DNA from: Pseudomonas sp. SLFW
GTDB taxonomy: Bacteria > Pseudomonadota > Gammaproteobacteria > Pseudomonadales > Pseudomonadaceae
Direction: 5' to 3'
Assembly (NCBI RefSeq): GCF_009905615.1
Contig: NZ_JAAAKW010000002.1
Location: 186,001-250,000 of the forward strand
Length of the DNA: 64,000 bases
A model generated the notes under the pieces. The model saw only the letters and a program-made list of their open reading frames with translations. It made no database searches and was not told where the DNA came from. This document shows, piece by piece, positions 55,282 through 64,000 of this stretch; positions within the stretch are counted from its first letter, which is position 1; each line of letters begins with the position of its first letter. The position numbers were made by a program, and so were the translations under genes.

Positions 55282-56190
55282 ATGTTAGAGCGCTTGCTGG
55301 TCGTGTGTGCATTGCTGCTGGCTGCGCAGTCGGCCTCCGCCATCACCATTTATCGATTCACCGACGCCAACGGCGTGGTCTCGTTTACCGACCAACCCGT
55401 CAAAGGCGCCCAGGTGATGAAGCTGCGCGAGCGCATGGTCGAGCACATCGACAGTCAGGTACGCCTGAACGTCAAAAAAGCCAAAGGCACCGACAGTCTT
55501 TACGTGCGCAACGACCTGTATGCGCCGGTGGAAATCGAGCTGAAGCTGTCAGGCGTGAAGAACGTCGTTGGCGTCGCCGATCAGGTCATTCGCCGCACGA
55601 TTCCCGCCCGCAGCAACGAACGGCTGATCGCCCTCAGCCCGCAAATCCCGAGCAAGGCCATGGCCTACAAGCCGAGCTTGCGCTCGATTGTCGGCGACCC
55701 GCAGCGGGGCCTTGTGAGCAACGTGGGAGGGTATCGTTATCCGCTGCCGTGGGTCGGCGGGCCATTCCGCATCAGCCAGGGCCCCAACGGCGCCTACAGC
55801 CATGTGGGTGCGAGAAGCCGCTACGCCATCGACATCGCCATGCCGGAAGGCACACAGATCATCGCCGCGCGCAGCGGGACCGTGATCAAGACCGAGAACA
55901 GCCAGACAGGCCGAGGCGCGAACCCCTCAGGCAACTTCGTGCGCATCCTTCACGACGACGGGACGATGGGCGTGTACCTGCATTTGAAGCAAGGGTCGGT
56001 CAGCGTGAAGGAAGGGCAGCGCATCGTGGTGGGCACGCCACTGGGGCTTTCCGGCAACACCGGCAACAGCACTGGGCCGCACCTGCATTTCGTGGTGCAG
56101 CGCAACGTCGGGCTGGCGCTGGAGTCAATCCCCTACGAATTCGCCCAGCCAGTGCAGAGCCTGCCGAATTTTGCGATTGGCGGGAATTGA
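55282..56190 (+). CDS. M23-family peptidase (LytM) with DUF4124-like N-terminus
   Basis: 302 residues from ATG 55282. Signal peptide (MLERLLVVCALLLAAQSASA), DUF4124-like start ITIYRFTDANGVVSFTDQPV, then a LytM domain (about 175-290): SHVGARSRYAIDIAMPEGTQIIAARSGTVI carries the H and D zinc ligands and HLHFVV the third and general-base His. Active-type peptidase on peptidoglycan cross-links or an activator of amidases. Equivalent to PA5363. An upstream frame from 55204 has no signal peptide. Confidence 0.88.
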   Translation: MLERLLVVCALLLAAQSASAITIYRFTDANGVVSFTDQPVKGAQVMKLRERMVEHIDSQVRLNVKKAKGTDSLYVRNDLYAPVEIELKLSGVKNVVGVADQVIRRTIPARSNERLIALSPQIPSKAMAYKPSLRSIVGDPQRGLVSNVGGYRYPLPWVGGPFRISQGPNGAYSHVGARSRYAIDIAMPEGTQIIAARSGTVIKTENSQTGRGANPSGNFVRILHDDGTMGVYLHLKQGSVSVKEGQRIVVGTPLGLSGNTGNSTGPHLHFVVQRNVGLALESIPYEFAQPVQSLPNFAIGGN

Positions 56191-56214
56191 TACTGGTGCG
56201 GCGGGGCGTGTCTC

Positions 56215-56304
56215 TGTAGGAGCGAATTCATTCGCGAGAGGCCGGTGAAGCCAACACATCCCCGTCGGATGTGTCGCCGCGTCGCGAATGAATTCGCTCC
56301 CACA
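56215..56304. repeat. REP family A, inverted pair
   Basis: Left arm TGTAGGAGCGAATTCATTCG (TAGG for GGG), right arm standard, between the convergent M23 and CBS-domain genes. Confidence 0.88.
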
Positions 56305-56330
56305 GGTTTTCCATATCGTTCGGGCTTACA

Positions 56331-57671
56331 TCAATCCAGCTTCAACACCTTCGCCAGCACGATCTTCGGGCCCTTCATCTTTTTGATGATGATGCGCAGC
56401 CCTTCGACTTCCATGACTTCCTCTTCCTCAGGCACGCGCTTCAGGCTGTCGTAAATCAGGCCGGCAAGGGTTTCGGCCTCGACGTGGTCCAGATCGATGC
56501 TCAGCAGCCGCTCGACCTTGAACAGCGGCGTGTCGCCCCGCACCAGCAGTTTGCCCGGTTGGTACGCGAGGATGCCGCGCTCGGCCTTGCGGTGTTCGTC
56601 CTGAATGTCGCCCACCAGCACTTCCAGCACGTCTTCCATGGTCAGGTAGCCGATCACCTTGCCGTCGGCTTCCTCGACCAGCGCAAAGTGCGCGCCGCCC
56701 TGACGGAACTGCTCCAGCAGGCGCGACAGCGGCATGTGTTTGGACACGCGCTCAAGCGGACGGGTCAGCTCAGCGAGGTCGAACGCTTCCGGAAGGTGAT
56801 CCAGCGCCGCCAGTTCCAGCAGCAGGTCCTTGATGTGCAGCAGGCCGACAAATTCGCCACGCTCGGCGTCGTACACCGGATAGCGGCTGAACTTGTGGCG
56901 GCGGAACAGCGCGAGGATTTCCTTGAGCGGTGCGTTGAAATCCAGCGTGACGAGGTCTTCGCGGGAGTTTGCCCAGTCCACCACTTCCAGCTCGCCCATT
57001 TCCACGGCTGACGCCAGCACACGCATGCCTTGGTCGCTCGGGTCCTGGCCCCGGCTGGAGTGCAGGATCAGCTTGAGCTCTTCGCGGCTGTAATGGTGCT
57101 CGTGATGCGGGCCAGGCTCGCCCTGGCCTGCAATGCGCAGGATACCGTTGGCGCTGGCGTTGAGTAGGTAAATCGCCGGGTACATGGCCCAGTAGAACAG
57201 GTACAGCGGCACCGCCGTCCACAGCGACAGCAGCTCTGGTTTGCGAATGGCCCAAGACTTGGGCGCCAGTTCGCCAACCACGATGTGCAGGTACGAAATC
57301 ACGAAGAAGGCGGTGAAGAACGACACGCCTTTGACGACTTCCGGCGAATTCACGCCCAGCATTTCCAGCAGCGGCGCCAGCAAATGCGCGAACGCAGGTT
57401 CACCGACCCAACCCAGGCCAAGGGAGGCGAGGGTGATGCCCAGCTGACAGGCCGAGAGGTAGGCATCGAGTTGACTGTGAACCGTGCGCAGGATGCGGCC
57501 GCGCCAGCCGTTTTTCTCGGCAATGGCTTCCACGCGTGTAGAGCGCAGTTTGACCATGGCGAACTCTGCCGCAACGAAGAAGCCGTTGAGCAGGACCAGA
57601 ATCATTGCGAAGAGAATCATGCCGAAGTCGGCGAAAATCGAAGCGAGGCTAATACCAGGGGAAGGGTCCAT
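56331..57671 (-). CDS. CNNM/CorC-type membrane protein (DUF21, two CBS, transporter-associated domain)
   Basis: 446 residues. Four membrane segments in DUF21 (about 15-210, LLNGFFVAAEFAMVKLRSTRVEAI, YLSACQLGITLASLGLGWVGEPAFAHLL), two CBS domains (about 220-345) and a C-terminal CorC_HlyC domain (VERLLSIDLDHVEAETLAGLIYDSLKRVPEE). Members are linked to Mg2+ or Co2+ efflux and haemolysin-like annotation is historical. Equivalent of PA5362 between the peptidase and phoR. Confidence 0.88.
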   Translation of the reverse strand: MDPSPGISLASIFADFGMILFAMILVLLNGFFVAAEFAMVKLRSTRVEAIAEKNGWRGRILRTVHSQLDAYLSACQLGITLASLGLGWVGEPAFAHLLAPLLEMLGVNSPEVVKGVSFFTAFFVISYLHIVVGELAPKSWAIRKPELLSLWTAVPLYLFYWAMYPAIYLLNASANGILRIAGQGEPGPHHEHHYSREELKLILHSSRGQDPSDQGMRVLASAVEMGELEVVDWANSREDLVTLDFNAPLKEILALFRRHKFSRYPVYDAERGEFVGLLHIKDLLLELAALDHLPEAFDLAELTRPLERVSKHMPLSRLLEQFRQGGAHFALVEEADGKVIGYLTMEDVLEVLVGDIQDEHRKAERGILAYQPGKLLVRGDTPLFKVERLLSIDLDHVEAETLAGLIYDSLKRVPEEEEVMEVEGLRIIIKKMKGPKIVLAKVLKLD

Positions 57672-57769
57672 GATGGAGTTTTGCAGGTTCCGTTTTGATA
57701 AGGGACGTCATAAACCCCCACGAATCGGGGGCATAAGCGCAGCAATTTAGCGGCTATCCACGTGCTTTG

Positions 57770-59071
57770 CTAGGGCTTGGTCATTTGCGCGGGAGCGAAG
57801 TTGCAGATAAATACGCTGCCTTTGCCCAACACACTGTTGATCTCCATTGCGCCCCGATGGCGCAACAGCACGTGCTTGACGATGGCCAACCCCAATCCGG
57901 TGCCGCCCGTATTTGAAGCACGGCTGGAATCAACACGGTAGAAACGCTCGGTCAAGCGTGGGATGTGCTTGGGATCGATGCCGATGCCCGAGTCCTGGAC
58001 GCTCAGGTGTGCGCCACGTCCGTCAGCCCACCAGCGCACGCGTATCCTGCCGTCGGCGGGGGTGTATTTCACGGCATTGAAGATCAAGTTGGAGAACGCG
58101 CTTCGCAACTCCGCTTCGCTGCCTTTGAGGTTCACGTGGTCTTCGATATCCAGCGTGATCTGCTGATTCTTGCTGCCGGACAACGCCTGCGCGTCACTGG
58201 TAATGGATTGCAGGAGGGCGGGGACCGACACGGGCTGGTTGTCCGACGGGTAATCGGTGGCTTCGAGCTTCGCCAGCAACAGCAGGTCGTTGAGCAGGGT
58301 CTGCATGCGGCCACCTTGCTGGTTCATCTGCTGCAACGCACGCAGCCAGCGAGGGTTCACGTCTTCGGCGTTATCGAGCAGGGTTTCCAGATAACCACAG
58401 ATCACCGTCAGCGGCGTGCGCAGCTCATGGGACACGTTGGCGACGAAGTCCTTGCGCATCTGTTCCAACTGATGAAGGCGGGTGACATCGCGCACCAGCA
58501 TCAGGTGCTCGTTGTTGCCGTAGCGGGTGATCAGCATCTGAATGCGCAAGCGGTCATTCACCGGCGATGGAATCTCCAGCGGCTCGGCGTAATTGGCTTG
58601 CTCGAAATATTCCTTGAAGCGCGGGTGGCGCACGAGGTTGGTGACCGGCTGACCGCTGTCTTGAGGGGTTTTCAGGCCCAGGAGGGTTTCAGAAGCGCGG
58701 TTCCACCATTCCAGGTTGCCATCGCTGTCGAGCATGATCACCGCGTCTTTCAGTGCTGCCGTGGACTCCTGCACGCGATCGATGACCGCTTGCAGACGCC
58801 CCCGCACGCGTTGGTCGCGGCGTTGCAGGTGATAAATGCTGTCGAAGACGTCGCCCCACAGGCCGTAACCGTCAGGCGGCGGCTCGTCGGGTTTGTGATG
58901 GCGCAACCAGTCGTGCAGGCGCAGCAATTGTTTGAGGGTCCAGGCCAGGTACAGACCCAGAGCGACAGCCAGGCACGCGCCGTAATGCCCACTGATCAGC
59001 CCGGCCAGCAGTGCGGCCGTGACCAATAGCAGCAGATGGCGGATCAGGGTGCCATGCCAGTTGTGATTCAA
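57770..59071 (-). CDS. phoR: phosphate regulon sensor kinase PhoR
   Basis: 433 residues. Two N-terminal membrane segments (LIRHLLLLVTAALLAGLISG, CLAVALGLYLAWTL), a PhoR-type region, a PAS domain (about 105-190, DAVIMLDSDGNLEWWNRASETLLG), the dimerisation/phosphoacceptor helix with VANVSHELRTPLTVI (His), and an ATPase domain with SNLIFNAVKYTP (N box), VQDSGIGIDPKHIPRLTERFYRVD (G1/F boxes) and GGTGLGLAIVKHVL. Phosphorylates PhoB when phosphate is low and answers to PhoU/PstSCAB. Downstream of phoB by 51 bases. Confidence 0.96.
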   Translation of the reverse strand: MNHNWHGTLIRHLLLLVTAALLAGLISGHYGACLAVALGLYLAWTLKQLLRLHDWLRHHKPDEPPPDGYGLWGDVFDSIYHLQRRDQRVRGRLQAVIDRVQESTAALKDAVIMLDSDGNLEWWNRASETLLGLKTPQDSGQPVTNLVRHPRFKEYFEQANYAEPLEIPSPVNDRLRIQMLITRYGNNEHLMLVRDVTRLHQLEQMRKDFVANVSHELRTPLTVICGYLETLLDNAEDVNPRWLRALQQMNQQGGRMQTLLNDLLLLAKLEATDYPSDNQPVSVPALLQSITSDAQALSGSKNQQITLDIEDHVNLKGSEAELRSAFSNLIFNAVKYTPADGRIRVRWWADGRGAHLSVQDSGIGIDPKHIPRLTERFYRVDSSRASNTGGTGLGLAIVKHVLLRHRGAMEINSVLGKGSVFICNFAPAQMTKP

Positions 59072-59122
59072 TTAACGCGTCCTTGTTTTCAGCGAATGGC
59101 GAATCCGCTCCCAAAAGCGTGC

Positions 59123-59812
59123 TCAGCTTTTGGTGGAGAAACGGTAGCCAGTACCGCGGACGGTTTGTACCAGATTTTCATAGGCATCGCCGAGGGCTTT
59201 GCGCAGACGACGGATATGAACGTCCACGGTGCGCTCTTCAACATAAACGTTGCCGCCCCAGACCTGATCGAGCAGTTGCCCGCGGGTGTAGGCCCGCTCC
59301 TGGTGCGTCATGAAGAATTGCAGCAGGCGGTATTCGGTCGGACCCATCTCAGCAGGCTTGCCGTCGATGGTCACGCGGTGGCTGATCGGGTCGAGCAGCA
59401 GACCGCCAACTTCGATCGGCGACTCGCCGTCGTTCGGACCCGCACGACGCAGCACGGCCTTGAGGCGCGCGACCAGTTCGCGGGGGGAGAAAGGCTTGGT
59501 GATGTAATCATCGGCGCCGACTTCAAGCCCCTGGATCTTGTTGTCCTCTTCGCCTTTGGCGGTGAGCATGATGATCGGGATGTCGCCGGTCAGCTCGTCG
59601 CGCTTCAAACGGCGCGCCAGCTCGATGCCGGAAGTGCCAGGCAGCATCCAGTCGAGCAGAATCAAATCGGGTTTGCGGTCGACGATGACGGCGTGAGCCT
59701 GTTGAGAGTTCTCTGCCTCCATGCAGTCATAGCCGGCCATTTCCAGTGCGACGGCGATCATCTCGCGAATCGGCGCTTCGTCGTCGACGATCAGAATGCT
59801 CCTGCCAACCAT
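59123..59812 (-). CDS. phoB: phosphate regulon response regulator PhoB
   Basis: 229 residues: receiver domain (about 5-120) with [25 protein letters not shown] (phosphorylated Asp), [20 protein letters not shown], and an OmpR-type winged helix (about 135-226) with [60 protein letters not shown]. Binds Pho boxes such as those at 46914, 48107 and upstream of its own gene. Confidence 0.97.
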   Translation of the reverse strand: MVGRSILIVDDEAPIREMIAVALEMAGYDCMEAENSQQAHAVIVDRKPDLILLDWMLPGTSGIELARRLKRDELTGDIPIIMLTAKGEEDNKIQGLEVGADDYITKPFSPRELVARLKAVLRRAGPNDGESPIEVGGLLLDPISHRVTIDGKPAEMGPTEYRLLQFFMTHQERAYTRGQLLDQVWGGNVYVEERTVDVHIRRLRKALGDAYENLVQTVRGTGYRFSTKS

Positions 59813-59865
59813 GCCTCGAACCTCATGTCATTTAACTGTCTTGGGGCGCATTAGATAACGGAATT

Positions 59866-59883
59866 ATTGCAGTCGTGTGACAG
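59866..59883 (-). promoter_or_regulatory. Pho box upstream of phoB (autoregulation)
   Basis: On the minus strand CTGTCAC and CTGCAAT are separated by ACGA (7-4-7), followed after about 9 bases by an AT-rich TTATCT that could be the minus-10. It ends 54 bases before the phoB ATG. A second, opposite-strand 7-4-7 arrangement (ATGTCAT-TTAA-CTGTCTT, 59825-59842) lies right next to the phoB ribosome site and is probably fortuitous. Confidence 0.75.
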
Positions 59884-59983
59884 GTTAGTTCGAATGAGGC
59901 GGGATGTCTGGCCTCGCGCTAGACTGTCGGTCCTGTCCTACAACAAATGTCTAAATATCGACGAACAAAAAGAGGATGTACCG

Positions 59984-60364
59984 ATGGCTAAAATTTCTTC
60001 CGCATTCATGAGCCTTCTGGCCGCTGCTGCCGTGGCCTCGTCCGGCCTGGCGTTCGCTGCCGCGCCGGCAATGACCACTGGGGGCGTGCTGACAGACCAC
60101 AAAGGCATGACCCTCTACACCTTCGACAAAGACACCTCAGCCGGTAAGTCGGTGTGCAACGATCAGTGCGCGACCAACTGGCCACCGTTGACCGCCAGCG
60201 CCAGCGATAAAGCCGAGGGTGACTGGACCATCATCAAGCGTGACGACGGCGCTTCCCAGTGGGTCTATAAAGGCAAACCGCTGTACACCTTCAAGGCCGA
60301 CAAAGCCGAGGGTGACAAAACCGGCGATGGCAAGGGCGACGTCTGGCACGTGGCCAAGCCTTGA
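59984..60364 (+). CDS. secreted COG4315-type repeat protein
   Basis: 126 residues from ATG 59984 with ribosome site AGAGGATG. Signal peptide (MAKISSAFMSLLAAAAVASSGLAFA). Two copies of the COG4315 pattern: VLTDHKGMTLYTFDKDT plus CNDQCATNWPPL, then GASQWVYKGKPLYTFKADK plus GKGDVWHVAKP. Secreted or periplasmic protein of unknown function; sometimes annotated as lipoprotein, though no lipobox is present here. It stands alone between phoB and ubiA. Confidence 0.86.
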   Translation: MAKISSAFMSLLAAAAVASSGLAFAAAPAMTTGGVLTDHKGMTLYTFDKDTSAGKSVCNDQCATNWPPLTASASDKAEGDWTIIKRDDGASQWVYKGKPLYTFKADKAEGDKTGDGKGDVWHVAKP

Positions 60365-60398
60365 TCTGAGGCTTGAACCTGCGCTGTCCCGCAACGGG

Positions 60399-61289
60399 TC
60401 AGCGCAGCGCGTAGTCCACGACAATTCCGACGAAGATCGCCAATCCCGCCCAGTGGTTATGTAGAAAGGCTTTGAAACAGGCTTGCGGGTCTTTGTCCCG
60501 CGTCGACCAGAACTCCCAGGCGAAACACCCGGCGGCCAACAGCAGGCCGAGGAAGAAATACAGGCCCAACTCGAAACGTGAGCCGGCCAGCATCAGGCAG
60601 AACAGCGCCAGGCCCTGCAGCGTCAGGATGATCACCCGGTCCGCATCGCCGAACAGCACCGCCGTGGATTTCACGCCAATCTTCAAGTCGTCTTCGCGGT
60701 CGGTCATCGCGTAATAGGTGTCGTAGCCCACGGTCCACAGCAGATTGGCGATGTACAGCAGCCATGCGGCAGCAGGCAGATCGCCGGTCTGCGCCGTGAA
60801 CGCCATCGGCATGCCCCACGAAAACGCCGCCCCCAGCACCACTTGCGGGTAATAGGTGTAGCGCTTCATGAATGGGTAGGTTGCCGCCAGCGCCAGGCCG
60901 CCAAACGACAGCCAGATCGTGGTGGCGTTGGTCAGCAAGACAAGACCAAAACTCAGCGCCACCAGAATCGCGAATAGCGCCAGCGCTTCCTTCGACGTGA
61001 CTTTGCCACTCACCAGCGGGCGTTGCTCGGTGCGTTTGACGTGACCATCGACCTTGCGGTCCGCGAAGTCATTGATCACGCAGCCTGCAGCACGCATCAG
61101 AAACACGCCGATCACGAAAATCAGCACATTACCCAGCGACGGCGAGCCTTTGCCCGCGATCCACAACGCCCACAGCGTCGGCCACAGCAGCAGGTAAATG
61201 CCGATCGGCTTCTCGATGCGCATCAGTTGAATGAAGTCCCACGCGCGAGGGTGCAGCCGGGAGAGGGCTTTGAGCAGCGACAGGTACAT
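60399..61289 (-). CDS. ubiA: 4-hydroxybenzoate octaprenyltransferase
   Basis: 296 residues, about eight membrane segments. Adds the polyprenyl chain to 4-hydroxybenzoate in ubiquinone synthesis. Both Asp-rich motifs are present: [15 protein letters not shown] (about residue 72) and [13 protein letters not shown] (about residue 196). Its ATG overlaps the ubiC stop by one base (TGATG), showing translational coupling. Confidence 0.95.
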   Translation of the reverse strand: MYLSLLKALSRLHPRAWDFIQLMRIEKPIGIYLLLWPTLWALWIAGKGSPSLGNVLIFVIGVFLMRAAGCVINDFADRKVDGHVKRTEQRPLVSGKVTSKEALALFAILVALSFGLVLLTNATTIWLSFGGLALAATYPFMKRYTYYPQVVLGAAFSWGMPMAFTAQTGDLPAAAWLLYIANLLWTVGYDTYYAMTDREDDLKIGVKSTAVLFGDADRVIILTLQGLALFCLMLAGSRFELGLYFFLGLLLAAGCFAWEFWSTRDKDPQACFKAFLHNHWAGLAIFVGIVVDYALR

Positions 61290-61864
61290 CAGCGGCGCTC
61301 CTGATGGGAATCGGCAATGTGATGGATGGCGTGCCAGACCGTCGGCAAAAACACTTCAGCCACCAGAATGCTCAACGGGCCGCGGCTGAAGCATGAGCGT
61401 CGCCCCCAGAGACCGGGCGCGACATCGGCGTCGGGCAGCCATGGCGCGGGGTATTGGCAGATTTGCAATGGGCCGCGTGCGAACGCGCGGTCGCTGAACA
61501 ACAATTCGCCCAGCGAGCGCGTGCCCAGTTCATCCATGTGCAGACCGTCCCGCTCCAGCGCGGCACGACCGGCCACGCTGCGGGCGAACACCCATTTTTC
61601 GCCATGACCCAGCAGGTAAACCTCTCGCACCCAGCCTTCGCTGCCATCGGGCAAGTCCAACGCCGCGCATTCGTCGGCACGCAGACGTTGCCAGCCCTCG
61701 AACAACGGCATGACGCTAAAGCCATCGTGAGAGAGCCGGGTCAGGCGGCGGGTCAGGGAGTCTTCGTGGAACAGCCATTCGAGGACGACGGTGTCAGGCG
61801 CTTCGATCAGTTGATCACGCGACAGCCAGTGAGGGGAGGGGCATGCAGGATTTTGCTGGATCAC
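61289..61864 (-). CDS. ubiC: chorismate lyase
   Basis: 191 residues. Turns chorismate into 4-hydroxybenzoate and pyruvate, the first step toward ubiquinone. Pattern: [93 protein letters not shown]. The start is GTG at 61864; no ATG in frame lies upstream before a stop, and the ribosome site is weak, so expression may be low. Confidence 0.9.
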   Translation of the reverse strand: MIQQNPACPSPHWLSRDQLIEAPDTVVLEWLFHEDSLTRRLTRLSHDGFSVMPLFEGWQRLRADECAALDLPDGSEGWVREVYLLGHGEKWVFARSVAGRAALERDGLHMDELGTRSLGELLFSDRAFARGPLQICQYPAPWLPDADVAPGLWGRRSCFSRGPLSILVAEVFLPTVWHAIHHIADSHQERR

Positions 61865-62065
61865 AGTGAGCAGATATTGGCAGCAATCGAGGCGGCGAGC
61901 TTAGCATGATTGACGATTCTGGCCGACGACCGGAGCGGGCCATAAGCGTCGATGAAACTTGCGTCATCGCCCTCCGATCAGTAAAACGCCCTGACCCATT
62001 CGAAAAAGTGCGACGACCGCCAAACGTCTGGGCCCGTCCAGCCTGAGAACCGAGAGAACCGACTG

Positions 62066-62233
62066 ATGAAAAAGTGGCAATGCATTGTCTGTGGCCTGAT
62101 TTACAACGAAGCCGACGGTTGGCCCGATGACGGCATTGCACCCGGTACCCGCTGGGAAGACGTGCCGGAAGACTGGCTGTGCCCTGATTGTGGGGTCGGC
62201 AAGATGGATTTCGAGATGATCGAAATCGCCTGA
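62066..62233 (+). CDS. rubA: rubredoxin
   Basis: 55 residues ([20 protein letters not shown]...). Both iron-binding pairs are present: CIVCG and CPDCG, so one Fe(Cys)4 site. Carries electrons to alkane hydroxylase or oxygen/ROS-linked partners. It lies 32 bases upstream of the FAD-dependent reductase gene that reduces it. P. aeruginosa has two adjacent rubredoxins at this place; only one is visible here. Confidence 0.94.
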   Translation: MKKWQCIVCGLIYNEADGWPDDGIAPGTRWEDVPEDWLCPDCGVGKMDFEMIEIA

Positions 62234-62265
62234 TTTTTGTTTTCTGACTGACTTTGGAGAAATGA

Positions 62266-63414
62266 ATGAACGCGCCTGTGGTGATCATCGGAACTGGCCT
62301 GGCGGGCTATAACCTCGCCCGCGAATTTCGCAAGCTCGATGGCGAAACCCCGCTGTTGCTGATCACCGCCGATGACGGTCGTTCCTATTCCAAGCCCATG
62401 CTCTCCACCGGGTTTGGCAAGAACAAGGAAGCCGACGGACTGAGCATGGCCGAACCCGGCGCGATGGCCGAGCAATTAAAGGCCGAAGTGCGCACCCACA
62501 CCCGCATCAGCGGCATCGACCCCGGCCACAAACGCCTGTGGATCGGCGAAGAGTCGGTTCACTACCGCGACCTGATCCTGGCGTGGGGCGCGGAAACCGT
62601 GCGCGTGCCAGTCGAAGGTGACGCGAGCGATGCGATCTTCCCGATCAACGATCTGGAAGACTACGCGCGTTTTCGTGCAGCCGCGTCGGGCAAGCGTCGC
62701 GTGCTGATTCTGGGCGTTGGCCTGATTGGCTGCGAGTTCGCCAACGACCTGATTCTTGGCGGTTACGAGGTCGACTTGGTCGCGCCGTGCGAGCAAGTCA
62801 TGCCGACCTTGCTGCATCCAGCGGCTGCGGCTGCCGTGCAGGCAGGGCTGGAAAGTCTCGGTGCGCGTTTCCATTTGGGACCCGTATTGAGCCGCCTGAC
62901 CCGGACTGAAGACGGCCTCGAAGCGCACCTGTCCGATGGCGAAGTGTTGCAGTGCGATCTGGTGGTTTCGGCCATTGGGTTGCGCCCGCGTGTCGACCTC
63001 GCGGCGGCAGCGGGTCTTGAGATCGGGCGCGGCGTGGTGGTCGATCGTCACCTTAAAACTTCTCACGCCAACATTTATGCGCTGGGCGATTGCGCCGAAG
63101 TCGATGGCCTCAACTTGCTGTATGTGATGCCACTGATGAGTTGCGCCCGTGCGTTGGCACAAACCCTCGCCGGGACGCCAACTGCCGTGAAGTACGGCCC
63201 GATGCCGGTCACCGTCAAAACCCCCGTTTGCCCGCTGGTGGTTTCGCCGGTGCCAAAAGGGCTGGAAGGCATCTGGAGCGTCGAAGGGCAAGGCGCTGAC
63301 ATCAAGGCGCTGTGCCACGACGCGAGCGGCAACCTGCTGGGCTACGCGCTCACCGGGGCGGCGGTGGTGGACAAACTGGCGCTCAACAAGGCACTCCCGC
63401 CACTCTTGGCGTAA
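62266..63414 (+). CDS. rubB: rubredoxin reductase (FAD/NAD(P)H-dependent)
   Basis: 382 residues. N-terminal FAD-binding [30 protein letters not shown], a NAD-binding [25 protein letters not shown] (GxGxxG), and the second FAD motif [17 protein letters not shown]. Reduces the adjacent rubredoxin with NADH. Same operon as rubA. Rub genes are not placed next to alkB here, as in P. aeruginosa. Confidence 0.93.
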   Translation: MNAPVVIIGTGLAGYNLAREFRKLDGETPLLLITADDGRSYSKPMLSTGFGKNKEADGLSMAEPGAMAEQLKAEVRTHTRISGIDPGHKRLWIGEESVHYRDLILAWGAETVRVPVEGDASDAIFPINDLEDYARFRAAASGKRRVLILGVGLIGCEFANDLILGGYEVDLVAPCEQVMPTLLHPAAAAAVQAGLESLGARFHLGPVLSRLTRTEDGLEAHLSDGEVLQCDLVVSAIGLRPRVDLAAAAGLEIGRGVVVDRHLKTSHANIYALGDCAEVDGLNLLYVMPLMSCARALAQTLAGTPTAVKYGPMPVTVKTPVCPLVVSPVPKGLEGIWSVEGQGADIKALCHDASGNLLGYALTGAAVVDKLALNKALPPLLA

Positions 63415-63602
63415 ATACTTGTCGTTCTGTCGGATAAGGCACGTTTTTGTTGCTACAAACGTCGCTCCTGCACTGGCGCGGGATTCTGCAGCATGCCATC
63501 CTCATTCCGGTCTGCCGCTACGTAGAGCCGTCGCGGCACCTGCTCGCTGCCCGCCAGGGCCGCACGGGACATAAAAACAAAAAACCGTAAAAGAGGCTTC
63601 AT
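63415..63602. other. promoter region of the HU gene
   Basis: 188 bases between the reductase stop and the HU start; an AGAGGC ribosome site precedes the ATG. Frames on the minus strand here are antisense of the HU gene and are not supported. No repeat seen. Confidence 0.45.
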
Positions 63603-63878
63603 ATGCGTAAACCAGAACTCGCAGCCGCTATTGCTGAAAAAGCAGATCTCACCAAAGAACAAGCCAATCGCGTCCTCAATGCCGTCCTGGACGAAATCAC
63701 CAACGCCTTGCACAAAAAGGACAGCGTCACCCTCGTGGGCTTCGGCACTTTCCTGCAACGCCATCGTGGCGCACGCACGGGTAAAAACCCGCAGACGGGC
63801 GAGCCGGTGAAAATCAAAGCAAGCAACACCGTAGCGTTCAAGCCAGGCAAGCTTCTGAAAGACACTGTTAACCCGTAA
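63603..63878 (+). CDS. hupA: HU-family nucleoid protein
   Basis: 91 residues. Starts MRKPELAAAIAEKADLTKEQANRVLNAVLDEITNAL, then VTLVGFGTFLQRHRGARTGKNPQTGEPVKIKASNTVAFKPGKLLK, which contains the HU/IHF signature GFGxF...R.GRNPxTGE-type and the DNA-intercalating arm with NPQTGE. Homodimeric DNA-bending protein, equivalent to P. aeruginosa PA5348. A terminator follows. Confidence 0.96.
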   Translation: MRKPELAAAIAEKADLTKEQANRVLNAVLDEITNALHKKDSVTLVGFGTFLQRHRGARTGKNPQTGEPVKIKASNTVAFKPGKLLKDTVNP

Positions 63879-63917
63879 TAAATCGCTGGACGCCTTGCGG
63901 AAGGCGAACGGCAGCCA

Positions 63918-63953
63918 ATGGGCATACCTGCAAAAGCGGGATGCCCATTTTTA
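63918..63953 (+). terminator. intrinsic terminator of the HU gene
   Basis: ATGGGCAT (63918-63925) pairs with ATGCCCAT (63941-63948), extended by CC/GG after a mismatch, followed by a T run. Confidence 0.9.
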
Positions 63954-64000
63954 TTGCCCGCGATATACGGAGCGCTGTCTATCCCGCCATTTTGCGACCA

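Noticed and set aside
59825..59842. Plus-strand Pho box immediately before phoB
   Set aside because: It is oriented away from phoB and overlaps its ribosome site region; the minus-strand box at 59866-59883 fits autoregulation better, and the next plus-strand gene is 140 bases off.

Overview
The window reads as an ordinary, gene-dense piece of a Pseudomonas chromosome (fluorescens/syringae side of the genus). The evidence is the moderately high GC, the gene order (uvrD, rccR, pycR-pycA-pycB, aspA, purEK, pstSCAB-phoU, phoBR, ubiCA, rubredoxin, HU), and dense Pseudomonas-type palindromic repeats. In P. aeruginosa the equivalent genes lie in the last few hundred kb before oriC. A perfect 16-bp parS palindrome at 2267-2282 fits an origin-proximal position. 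No rRNA, tRNA, prophage, transposase or CRISPR was seen.

Layout. 1-8 kb: cardiolipin synthase, a DUF3617 protein, the parS site, then a zinc-starvation block. The block holds an AmiA/AmiC-type amidase and two COG0523 (CobW-like) GTPases, each divergent from a small secreted Cys-containing protein; a perfect Zur-type palindrome sits exactly midway in the first divergent pair. 8-18 kb: CPA2 cation/proton antiporter, SUKH-type protein, Tim44-like protein, UvrD, a degenerate-GGDEF/EAL protein, RccR and a small basic protein. 17.6-22 kb: LysR regulator divergent from the two-subunit pyruvate carboxylase. 22-27 kb: paiB and two GNAT genes facing a MocR regulator whose linker is encoded by 12-bp DnaA-box-like repeats; YeeE/YedE transporter. 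27-34 kb: a transketolase, a bestrophin, an acetylpolyamine amidohydrolase with a polyamine-binding protein, an AraC regulator. 34-40 kb: asparaginase, Na+/alanine symporter and aspartase (Asn to Asp to fumarate), a LysR regulator, and a secreted metzincin-like protein. 40-46 kb: purEK behind a leader carrying a strong terminator-like hairpin; small envelope proteins, a mutarotase, a thioesterase, an MFS carrier. 46-60 kb: the phosphate regulon (pstS, pstCAB-phoU, response regulator, M23 peptidase, CBS membrane protein, phoR, phoB) with three clear Pho boxes. 60-64 kb: ubiCA, rubredoxin and its reductase, HU.

Repeats shape most intergenic regions. Family A (GGGAGCGAATTCATTCGCGA) gives seven inverted pairs plus a cut copy, family B (GGAGCGTGGCTTGTCCCGCG) two pairs, and family C and a relative three pairs. 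Family D (runs of AGCTTGAAGCTT/AGCTGCAAG type) gives three copies, two of them inside operons (pycA-pycB and pstA-pstB).

The window is mostly core genome and I do not see a clearly new multi-gene system. The items most worth following are the parS site, the 12-bp DnaA-box array written with rare TTA codons, the purE leader hairpin, the symmetric COG0523/secreted-protein pairs, and the metzincin.
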